Shown here piece after piece: positions 1-5,367 of a DNA stretch of 8,838 bases. This DNA is from SAR324 cluster bacterium (GTDB lineage: Bacteria > SAR324 > XYD2-FULL-50-16): the NCBI GenBank assembly GCA_002401295.1, contig NVSR01000085.1, forward strand, positions 1 through 8,838, written 5' to 3'. The notes beneath the pieces are model-generated. The model did not search any database and was not told where the DNA came from. It was given only the letters and a program-made list of their open reading frames with translations. The translations under genes and the position numbers were made by a program. The first letter of the stretch is position 1. Every line of letters starts with the position of its first letter.

Positions 1-128
1 TCAACAGAAACCAGAACTGCTGCAGGCTTACCATGCCTTGTAATAGAGATACGTTTTCCCAAATAAGAAACCTGATTGACCAAATCCGTTAAAGAACTTC
101 GGGCTTCGGTGAGTGAAACTTGTTCCAT
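1..128 (-). CDS. Phd/YefM-family antitoxin, 5' part (duplicate copy, runs off window)
   Basis: The minus strand reads in from an ATG at 128-126 and gives about 42 residues beginning MEQVSLTEARSSL before the window edge. This is the N-terminal DNA-binding half of a Phd/YefM antitoxin, which represses its own operon and neutralises a RelE/ParE-type toxin. The DNA matches 8129-8256 at 127 of 128 positions. The one difference, at 100, changes residue 10 to Arg here from Gln in the other copy; Arg is the usual residue in this part of the family (..EAR..). The match stops at the start codon, so this copy has lost the promoter and operator seen upstream of the other one. A repeat element begins only 13 bases upstream. 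The toxin-binding C-terminus and any partner toxin lie outside the window, so I cannot say whether the gene is intact. Confidence 0.85.
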   Translation of the reverse strand, partial: MEQVSLTEARSSLTDLVNQVSYLGKRISITRHGKPAAVLVSV

Positions 129-140
129 CAAAATGCTCCG

Positions 141-170
141 CGTGGGAATGGGGGTCGTGGGAATGGGGGT
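141..170. repeat. 15-bp unit repeated twice in tandem
   Basis: Two exact copies of cgtgggaatgggggt lie head to tail (141-155 and 156-170) and are followed at once by cgcat and the hairpin arm of the element at 166-430. The layout resembles 6418-6453, where another GGAAT-containing unit is also doubled in front of a hairpin. Confidence 0.9.
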
Positions 171-430
171 CGCATCTTAAATATTCAATATTGCGCTATG
201 GGATATGGGATGCACCTCTTAATATCGTGCTTAGAAGAGAAAATGAGGATGCAACCATCTTCATTTTACTAAAACTTTATTCGACCAAGCCCTCTGCTGT
301 AATCTCATACAGTAACTATAATTTTGCCATAATATATTTGCAGGGGACAGAACTATCAGACTTACTGCTTATTTCATTCACTTAAGATGTGCCCACCTCT
401 GCTAGGGGCCAATATTGAATATGCGACCCC
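141..430. mobile_element. Non-coding hairpin-ended repeat element (MITE/REP-like)
   Basis: The left arm reads ggggtcgcat (166-175), then 7 extra bases cttaaat, then attcaatattg (183-193). The right arm at 410-430 is the exact reverse complement of the left arm without those 7 bases. The roughly 215 bases between have no convincing gene. The open frame crossing 113-385 on the plus strand is compositionally odd, starts inside the antisense of the antitoxin and contains the tandem repeat, so I read it as chance. Ends with palindromes and no transposase suggest a non-autonomous element, possibly mobilised by an IS200/IS605 or RAYT-type Y1 transposase; that last step is inference. It sits directly against the start codon of the truncated antitoxin copy and ends 32 bases from the hepT stop codon. 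Confidence 0.6.
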
Positions 431-461
431 ACCTGTGATCCTTTGCTAAAGATTGAGTCCA

Positions 462-899
462 TTAAATGGCTGTCCTCTCTTCTGCTTTGACTAACAGTTG
501 ATCTAAGATGCCAATAATATCTTCAATCAACTCATACTCTTTTTTGATGACTATAGCCTCAATAATATCATCATCAAGGTTCAAATAATCATGCACCAGA
601 ATGTTTCGAAAGCCGATCAACCGCATTACCTTCTTATGGTTTTCATGAGATAAGTTCTGCCGTTGCTTGAGCTCATCAAAAGCCTCTCGAGAGCGACTGA
701 CTTTAACTTGATGGCTTTGTTCCAATGTATAGCGAGCAAAGCCAATCAAAGATTCAATCAAAACCTGTAATGCTCTTTCGATGGAAAGATAGTCTGTTTC
801 CTCCCAGTCATCCAGACTCTTTGCCGAATATTCTCGCAAGATCCGCAACATTTTCTGCTGATGGCGTTGAATCTGTTCTTCGTATAATTTATCTCTCAT
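462..899 (-). CDS. hepT: HepT-type HEPN toxin (DUF86)
   Basis: This 145-residue, mostly helical protein is the toxin of an MntA-HepT type toxin-antitoxin pair. HEPN toxins are RNases that act as dimers. The diagnostic R-X4-H motif is visible as RNILVHDY (Arg98, His103), followed by Tyr105. In the characterised Shewanella system that R-X4-H-X-Y tyrosine is the residue AMPylated by MntA, which silences the toxin. All three residues are present here, so the toxin looks active and controllable. Its ATG (899-897) overlaps the last 11 bases of the upstream mntA gene, which implies one transcript and coupled translation. The length is normal for the family. The motif and gene order make the assignment strong; the RNA target cannot be read from sequence. 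Confidence 0.93.
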   Translation of the reverse strand: MRDKLYEEQIQRHQQKMLRILREYSAKSLDDWEETDYLSIERALQVLIESLIGFARYTLEQSHQVKVSRSREAFDELKQRQNLSHENHKKVMRLIGFRNILVHDYLNLDDDIIEAIVIKKEYELIEDIIGILDQLLVKAEERTAI

Positions 900-1269
900 A
901 ATCTAACTCTATCCTGGAGTAGATGGCATTCTCGGTACGGCGAACATGGGGGACATTCCGATCATAAAGACGTTGTCCTCGAATCACATTAAACTGAAGT
1001 GGAGCAGGCACCAGCTCAAGGTCAATGATACTAATCTTATCATAAGCCTTCGTCTGTTCTTCTAAATATGCCTCGACCTCCTGTGGACGCAGTACCCGCT
1101 CGATCCGATTGTTGATGAAATTATGAAAAAGGATAGCTAAATCCCAGTCACTATCGGGGCGTGCCGTATTCTGCGCCCTTGAACCATAGAGATAAATAGC
1201 ATCGACTTGCCATTCTCTCTTAATCAATGCTTGAAAACGATTCAATAGTTGCTCATCTTCTTGTGTCAT
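889..1269 (-). CDS. mntA: MntA-type nucleotidyltransferase antitoxin
   Basis: A minimal nucleotidyltransferase (MNT) that would neutralise HepT by transferring AMP from ATP onto the toxin's conserved tyrosine. The catalytic signature G-S-X10-D-X-D is complete: GSR at residues 29-31 and DWD at 41-43, with a third acidic position in the SIIDLE strand (Asp83), numbered from my start. I chose ATG 1269-1267 (126 residues, MTQEDEQ...) because a purine-rich ribosome binding site (gggagagg) lies just upstream. A longer reading from TTG at 1314 adds 15 residues (141 in all) without such a site and cannot be excluded. The gene overlaps hepT by 11 bases, antitoxin first, the usual order for this system. 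Confidence 0.92.
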   Translation of the reverse strand: MTQEDEQLLNRFQALIKREWQVDAIYLYGSRAQNTARPDSDWDLAILFHNFINNRIERVLRPQEVEAYLEEQTKAYDKISIIDLELVPAPLQFNVIRGQRLYDRNVPHVRRTENAIYSRIELDYER

Positions 1270-1396
1270 GGGGGCCTCTCCCTGCTTTATGAATCGGAAA
1301 TAGTAAGTCACCAACTCTCTGAGAAATATCTAAATCGCCAAAAGAAGTACATTACTAACTTGAAAAATCCCCTAATTTCGATTTATGCCAATCAGA

Positions 1397-1579
1397 ATGG
1401 AATTTAGGGTATCCATATTCGAGCCTTTAGAAGAGCTTGCCTAAATTTTACATACAAATAAGAGTAATATTCCAAGACTTGAGAATGTAAACTCTAAGGT
1501 TTTTCCTAAACTATCCACCATAGAAGAATATGCAAAGGCGGTTGGTTATAAGCTTCAGATCACCTTTGTGCCTCAATAG
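1397..1579 (+). pseudogene. Remnant of a HigA-like XRE antitoxin
   Basis: The plus strand from 1457 to the TAG at 1577-1579 encodes 40 residues typical of the end of an XRE-family antitoxin: SNIPRLEN (recognition-helix region), STIEEYAKAVGYKLQ, then ITFVPQ. Reading the same frame upstream gives ..LEELA, then TAA at 1442-1444, then ILHTNK. A normal family member would read something like EELAKILHTNKSNI, so the TAA replaces a Lys codon (one base, AAA to TAA). Further upstream the frame loses resemblance to the family. No toxin gene is left beside it. The frame ends 15 bases from the convergent metallophosphoesterase stop codon. It is most likely an inactive scar of a third toxin-antitoxin locus. 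Confidence 0.7.
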
Positions 1580-1594
1580 GATCCACCTCGCCCC

Positions 1595-2863
1595 CTAGGT
1601 TGATTTAAACTCATCGGAGAAGTCAATGGGATTGATTTCGGACATTGTTTCATAATAGACTTTCCAGTCTTTCTGTGGAATTGTCCCATTATTCACATGG
1701 TAACACTTCATATATCCATCCTGTATTCTCTCCTTAGAACCAATCTCAAGCCAAACATCATGCATTGAGTCCGGCGTCATGCTCTTTGTACCATACTGTT
1801 CACCAAAGGAGTATTCGAACTTCCAGGTTTGTTCCGCATCATTGAGCTCAAGATAAAAGGTTTCTCTATCGATGGCGTAGTTCGTCTTGGTATCTACGGT
1901 GAAAACCTGATAACCGGGATTGTTCCCAAAGATTGGACTTACTGCCGGGGTGATATGGTTGAAGAGCACCGGTTTATCCTCAGCATCATGGAGAACTCTA
2001 AAACTATCCATATGAGTATGACCACTAAACAGAATTTTCACATTGCTACCAAGTGCTTTAAGTTCGGCAACCAGCTCGGTGTAATAGTTCTTCTTGAGAA
2101 AGATATCAACATCGGCAGGATTACTGTAATCGTCTTTCTTCACAGTGGGGTAGATATTAATGCCCAGTGGTTCATGAAAAAGCAACCAAACATTTTTATC
2201 AGTACAGTCCTGCAACTCAGTCTTCAACCACTCAAGTTGAATCTGACCTTCATCAATCGCCACACCATCGGGGTATCGCGTTGACATGAAGGTGTTATTC
2301 AAAACTATCAAACTGTTATTCTCAAGCTGTGGAATAGAGGTAACATAATAGCCACCATCTTTGAATGTCTCAGGCAGTGAAAAGATTGGAGCATAGTTAT
2401 CATGAACCATGGAGAGAAACTTCCCCTGAGGCGCAATTTTGTAATCACCATCAAAACTATCATCATTACCAAGAGTCGGATAGATACAGATGCCCGGCAA
2501 AAAAGATTGGAACTGCATGACCAAAAACTGAAAAGTCTTTGTAATGAACTCTTCAAAACCAGCCATTGTTTTGTCACTTGTTGCCTTTTCATAACTCCGC
2601 TGTAGACCATGTCCAAGAAAATCACCGGAGAATATGGCAAAATCGACATCCTCGACAGTGCCAACCTGCTGCAGAAAGCTCATGAGTAAAGGGTAGTTGG
2701 TATCTTCTCCGTAGCTACTGACTTGCTGGAATTTAGAACTTTCAAAAATATCCAACCACTCGTTAACGCTACTTTGCTCAAGTCGTTCCACGATTGAGGC
2801 ATCGTAACAGGAATCAAAGTGAAGATCGGAAATACTGAGGACTTTTGCAGATTGTGAACCCAT
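1595..2863 (-). CDS. Acid-sphingomyelinase-like metallophosphoesterase
   Basis: A 422-residue calcineurin-like phosphoesterase. All expected metal ligands are visible in order: DLH (Asp13, His15), GD (Asp81), GNDD (Asn133), His230 in LLFHEP, and GHTH (His282, His284). The spacing, the GHTHMDSFR stretch and the following ITPAVSPIFGNNPGY segment resemble acid-sphingomyelinase-type phosphodiesterases, which hydrolyse phosphodiester or phosphocholine head groups. The true substrate is unknown. Residues about 300-422 form a C-terminal extension as in that subgroup. The ATG at 2863 is firm: an in-frame TAA lies four codons upstream and GGGGGAG precedes it. The protein therefore lacks a signal peptide, unlike secreted relatives, and should be cytoplasmic unless exported another way. 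It appears to be transcribed alone from the promoter at 2884-2912. Confidence 0.85.
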   Translation of the reverse strand: MGSQSAKVLSISDLHFDSCYDASIVERLEQSSVNEWLDIFESSKFQQVSSYGEDTNYPLLMSFLQQVGTVEDVDFAIFSGDFLGHGLQRSYEKATSDKTMAGFEEFITKTFQFLVMQFQSFLPGICIYPTLGNDDSFDGDYKIAPQGKFLSMVHDNYAPIFSLPETFKDGGYYVTSIPQLENNSLIVLNNTFMSTRYPDGVAIDEGQIQLEWLKTELQDCTDKNVWLLFHEPLGINIYPTVKKDDYSNPADVDIFLKKNYYTELVAELKALGSNVKILFSGHTHMDSFRVLHDAEDKPVLFNHITPAVSPIFGNNPGYQVFTVDTKTNYAIDRETFYLELNDAEQTWKFEYSFGEQYGTKSMTPDSMHDVWLEIGSKERIQDGYMKCYHVNNGTIPQKDWKVYYETMSEINPIDFSDEFKST

Positions 2864-2883
2864 GAGCTCCCCCTCTTAAGGTA

Positions 2884-2912
2884 TATATAAAAATGTTAAT
2901 AATTATCATCAA
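2884..2912 (-). promoter_or_regulatory. Sigma70-type promoter of the metallophosphoesterase gene
   Basis: On the minus strand, TTGATG (2912-2907) and TATATA (2889-2884) are separated by 17 bases, close to consensus. Transcription would start near 2877 and give a short leader that carries the GGGGGAG ribosome site before the ATG at 2863. The region is very AT-rich. Confidence 0.6.
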
Positions 2913-2958
2913 GGAAACATTTTTTACAAGGAAAAAGTGGGGACTCATTATGTAATTT

Positions 2959-3459
2959 TCACTTGCCAAGCAAAGCCTTTTTCAGAACATAATGTTCACC
3001 CATTTGTTCTGCCCTTTGCCAATCAAGCTTCTCGTATAAGATTGGAATATCAGTGTAAACATATAACTCTTCTAATCCCTGATCGATTTCTGCAGATCTG
3101 ATAAGCCTTGAAGCAATGCCCAGACCTCGACTTTTTAGAGCAACGAGTAATGCATTTATCCAGAACCCCAATTCACTTGCTGCAGGCTTTACGTACCAAG
3201 TAAAAGCTACACCACCCAAAAGTTTACTGTTTTCTATTGCCAATAATGGCAGTGGGAGCTTCAACCCATGTTTTGCAGTAAGAAGGGCGTCTTCCAGGCT
3301 TTTACTCTCTCGATCAAATTCCAGGTAGATGATATTATTTTTATGAAATATTAATGCGTCATCACATCCAGCCTCATAAAGAATATCCTCTAAATTTTCT
3401 TTCTCTCTCGCTGTGTTTGAAAGTACTAGTATAAAGTGATATGTGGACAGTTCACTCAT
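2959..3459 (-). CDS. Chimeric protein: small conserved N-terminal module fused to a truncated GNAT acetyltransferase domain
   Basis: The first 60 or so residues of this 166-residue protein (TYHFILVLS, AGCDDALIF, YLEFDRESKSLEDALLTA) resemble a family of small stand-alone bacterial proteins that normally continue into a helix-turn-helix. That continuation is absent. From about residue 63 the sequence is instead the later part of a GNAT N-acetyltransferase: PLPLLAIE..LLGG, the acetyl-CoA loop RGLGIA (111-116, R/Q-X-X-G-X-G/A), and ELYVYTD..LYEKLDW. The first strands and helix of a normal GNAT are missing, so activity is doubtful. I chose ATG 3459-3457 because a perfect AGGAGG lies 5 bases upstream; a longer start at 3492 adds 11 residues and has no good site. 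It looks like a gene created by recombination, and its frame is intact. Confidence 0.75.
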   Translation of the reverse strand: MSELSTYHFILVLSNTAREKENLEDILYEAGCDDALIFHKNNIIYLEFDRESKSLEDALLTAKHGLKLPLPLLAIENSKLLGGVAFTWYVKPAASELGFWINALLVALKSRGLGIASRLIRSAEIDQGLEELYVYTDIPILYEKLDWQRAEQMGEHYVLKKALLGK

Positions 3460-3464
3460 TTTCA

Positions 3465-3470
3465 CCTCCT
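3465..3470 (-). promoter_or_regulatory. Consensus ribosome binding site fixing the chimeric GNAT start
   Basis: The minus strand reads aaggaggtgaaaATG, with AGGAGG 5 bases before the ATG at 3459. This is the strongest Shine-Dalgarno site in the window and argues against the longer start at 3492. Confidence 0.8.
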
Positions 3471-3505
3471 TCGTGGGAGCATTGATCATCATGTTTCGAG
3501 ATTAA

Positions 3506-3534
3506 CTATTATGTAGAAGACCAAGTCCTATCAA
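3506..3534 (-). promoter_or_regulatory. Possible promoter of the chimeric GNAT gene
   Basis: On the minus strand, TTGATA (3534-3529) is followed after 17 bases by TAATAG (3511-3506). The -35 box is good and the -10 box is poor. The placement, 47 bases before the chosen start codon, is reasonable. Tentative. Confidence 0.3.
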
Positions 3535-3572
3535 AAATGGAATTAAACTTAATGGGGTAATCATAGATATTC

Positions 3573-3590
3573 TGTTGACTAGTGTCAACA
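3573..3590. promoter_or_regulatory. Operator-like dyad TGTTGAC-N4-GTCAACA
   Basis: A perfect 7-bp inverted repeat around TAGT lies in the gap between the chimeric GNAT gene and the SNF2 fragment. There is no U-run, so it is not a terminator. It could be a repressor site or the remains of an element end; nothing in the sequence decides. Confidence 0.35.
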
Positions 3591-3636
3591 ATCTCAGCAG
3601 TAGTTCTTAGAGTGTCCTATTAAGTTCCGTTACCTA

Positions 3637-3651
3637 TCCCGGCATATAGGG
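3637..3651 (-). mobile_element. Solo insertion-sequence end (possible)
   Basis: The minus strand reads CCCTATATGCCGGGA, which matches 13 of 15 bases with CCCTATATGTCAGGG at 8718-8732, where an insertion sequence begins. Both point away from an adjacent SNF2 fragment. No transposase follows here, so this may be the leftover end of a mostly deleted related element within 3493-3651. Weak, because it rests on 15 bases. Confidence 0.3.
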
Positions 3652-3718
3652 TCTAGGGATGGGGCCTTCGATTTTAGCCATAACCCGAGAAAACAGTATC
3701 AATCGGTTGTGATGATTT

Positions 3719-4131
3719 CCCTACTTTTTTCACTCGGGAAAGTGGAAGTGCTTTGCCCTGAGTGGAACGCCCATCCAGAACTATTTGGGTGAGCTTTATG
3801 CTTTATTTCGTTTCTTGAACCCTTCCATACATGCCACTTTGGCCAATGGACATAAAGCACTGGGTTTTTCCAATTATTTGGGTGTGCTGGATCTCTGGCA
3901 AGCATCAAATATTGTCGGTTAACGGGAGCTACCGTGGATCGCAGTCATCGCATGGGCCAGAAAAAAACGGTTTTCAGTTATAAATTGATCACCAAAGACA
4001 CGATTGAAGAGAAAATTCAGGCCCTGCAAAAGGCTAAAGGAGAGCTTTTTGAAAATATCATCACCCATGACTCCAGTTCTTTGAAGAGTCTGCAGGAGTC
4101 AGATCTGGAATTTATTCTGGGAGGTGATTGA
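3719..4131 (+). pseudogene. SNF2-family helicase remnant: motif III piece and C-terminal piece
   Basis: Two frames carry pieces of an SNF2/Swi2-type ATPase, an ATP-driven DNA translocase. In the frame 3719-3922 the reading is CFALSGTPIQNYLGELYALF then RFLNPS, the classic motif III region, ending at TAA 3920. In the frame from 3919 it reads LTGATVDR joined directly to SHRMGQKKTVFSYKLI, which contains motif VI, and continues through TIEEKI to a natural end at 4129-4131. The walker motifs, motifs I to II and motif V are absent. TVDR-SHRMGQ is a deletion joint: in helicases TVDRE and the IDRSHRMGQ motif are about 70 residues apart. GATCG is probably shared microhomology at the joint. The piece from GTG 3934 could make a 65-residue peptide, but no helicase activity is possible. 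Confidence 0.85.
3913..3941 (+). repeat. 29-bp direct repeat shared with 7541-7569
   Basis: The stretch starting tgtcggttaacggg and ending gtggatcg is identical at 7541-7569. It encodes CRLTGATVDR of the SNF2 C-terminal domain in both places. The sequence on its left differs between the copies, so both loci have a deletion joint at the same left edge of this segment. Confidence 0.9.
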
Positions 4132-4238
4132 TGGGCCCACTGGAAAGCTCCATTCCTTTCCCTACTGATTCATAACTCCTTAATAACCGGTATAGCTTTT
4201 TTACGTCCAAAGCCGAAGATGTATAGGCACTTGACTTA

Positions 4239-4592
4239 TTATGTATATTCACTGAAATCGACGTCCTCTTTCATGAACTTACCACTAGCTAATAATACAC
4301 GTTCTATATCTGAAATTATTTGAGTATTGTTATCTGGTGCAAGGATAAAGCATCCCCAAATATCATCATCTAACTCATACTCACCGTTTTCATATTGCCA
4401 TAACGAAATAAATTCATCAGTAGCGATGGCAATTCTAAATGTATCCAACGAGGGATGCCTTTTGGACTTAGAATTTAGCCCCTTTTCTAAAAGTTTTTGA
4501 ATACTAGGATAGGTTTCACTACGATGATCGCCCCAAAACTCTACTAACAGTTCTTTTGATTTGTATGCTGGGCGGACACTAAATTTTTCCAT
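4239..4592 (-). CDS. Hypothetical protein (117 residues)
   Basis: I do not recognise this family. The protein is soluble-looking with no signal peptide or membrane segment. It is basic in the first half (KLLEKGLNSKSKRHP) and strongly acidic in the second (YENGEYELDDD, DVDFSEY). The alternation of predicted strands (DTFRIAIATDEFISLWQY, IWGCFILAP) with a C-terminal helix suggests a small alpha/beta fold of the kind seen in immunity or accessory proteins, but that is only an impression. No clear ribosome site precedes the ATG at 4592; a TATATA lies nearby but lacks a good -35 box. It is AT-rich like the next two genes on the same strand and is separated from the RNase H-like gene by 134 bases. 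Confidence 0.6.
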   Translation of the reverse strand: MEKFSVRPAYKSKELLVEFWGDHRSETYPSIQKLLEKGLNSKSKRHPSLDTFRIAIATDEFISLWQYENGEYELDDDIWGCFILAPDNNTQIISDIERVLLASGKFMKEDVDFSEYT

Positions 4593-4726
4593 GATGTTGT
4601 TTATATATCGACAAAGCTTAGAGAGGCTGTAACTGACCTTAAAATTAAGTAAATTTTAGTTCCCTGCAATTTCTTTGGACCTAAAAAGGCCACTAAAGCC
4701 TCCATTGGAGCAACTGGCTGGATTTT

Positions 4727-5290
4727 TTATTTATGATACCCAAAATCAGCTAGATTATCATCTCCACTAATCTTAATGATTTGGCCGCCATGCTGAGAAA
4801 TAAAGAGTTCTTTTAATTTTTGGCATTCTATAATTGCTTCAAGTTTGTCAGGACATTCATTTAACAGTCGGGTCTTTGTCTTTTTTGATTTACTACTGGA
4901 TGGCCACTCTTTGCTTGACCAATATTTTACGACTAAATCTGAATCCGATTTAATTATCTTGATATCAAATCGAATTGCAATTTTTAGAGCACTGATTAAT
5001 GCAATCAACTCAGCTTCGTTTATTAATTGATCATTTGTATTTGGATCTCCAAAGTTCACAAAGAAAGCCTTTGAAGCGATTCCTCCTAGTTTCTTTAATT
5101 CAAGCTCTACTAGGGGGAACATCGTAGAACCAATTTGTAGAGGATTAACTTCAGATAAAAACTTAGGGTAATTTGTAAGAATGCAATATCCAAATTTATC
5201 AACAAGTCTTGCTAAGCTATTTGCCTCACCAAAGCCTAGTTTCTTGCATCCACCTTTTGAACATCCATCAACCAATATTTCATCAATCAT
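4727..5290 (-). CDS. Divergent RNase H-fold protein (RNase HI-like)
   Basis: This 187-residue protein carries the four spaced acidic residues of the RNase H active site: Asp8 in ILVDGCSKGG (first strand, compare TDG), Glu94 in NEAELIALISAL (compare RMEL), Asp116 in IIKSDSDLVVKYW (compare TDSQYV) and Asp178 in DDNLAD (compare DELA). Such enzymes use two metal ions to cut the RNA strand of RNA-DNA hybrids. It differs from housekeeping RNase HI: a longer insert (residues about 20-75) between the first strands, a short Ser/Lys-rich loop (130-139), and a shortened region before the last Asp where the usual His loop lies. It has no obvious Shine-Dalgarno site. It is co-oriented with the PLD-like gene, 77 bases downstream of it. 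Fold confident, substrate unknown; it is not likely to be the cell's main rnhA. Confidence 0.7.
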   Translation of the reverse strand: MIDEILVDGCSKGGCKKLGFGEANSLARLVDKFGYCILTNYPKFLSEVNPLQIGSTMFPLVELELKKLGGIASKAFFVNFGDPNTNDQLINEAELIALISALKIAIRFDIKIIKSDSDLVVKYWSSKEWPSSSKSKKTKTRLLNECPDKLEAIIECQKLKELFISQHGGQIIKISGDDNLADFGYHK

Positions 5291-5367
5291 AACAATTTAA
5301 AATGGAAGTAAATAATTTAGAAATCCAACACTAGCATTAGTAATTTATGCTTTTAAGTGTCTCACTT

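Noticed and set aside
113..385. Plus-strand open frame of 90 codons across the repeat element
   Set aside because: It begins inside the antisense of the antitoxin, includes the 15-bp tandem repeat (EWGSWEWGS) and resembles no family.
1286..1314. Possible mntA promoter (TTGGTG, 17 bases, CATAAA on the minus strand)
   Set aside because: Transcription would begin inside the ribosome binding site of the chosen start, leaving too short a leader.
1829..2664. Open frames on both strands within the metallophosphoesterase gene
   Set aside because: They are antisense or out of frame to a gene with complete catalytic motifs.
3699..3908. Minus-strand frame of 69 codons
   Set aside because: It is the reverse of the SNF2 motif III piece, which is recognisable on the plus strand.
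4142..4161. Hairpin GGAAAG/CTTTCC after the SNF2 C-terminal piece, as a terminator
   Set aside because: No T-run follows on the plus strand, and on the minus strand the context is equally poor.
4683..4701. Terminator for the RNase H-like gene (AGGC/GCCT stem before T5 on the minus strand)
   Set aside because: The stem is only 4 bp, too weak to call despite the T-run.
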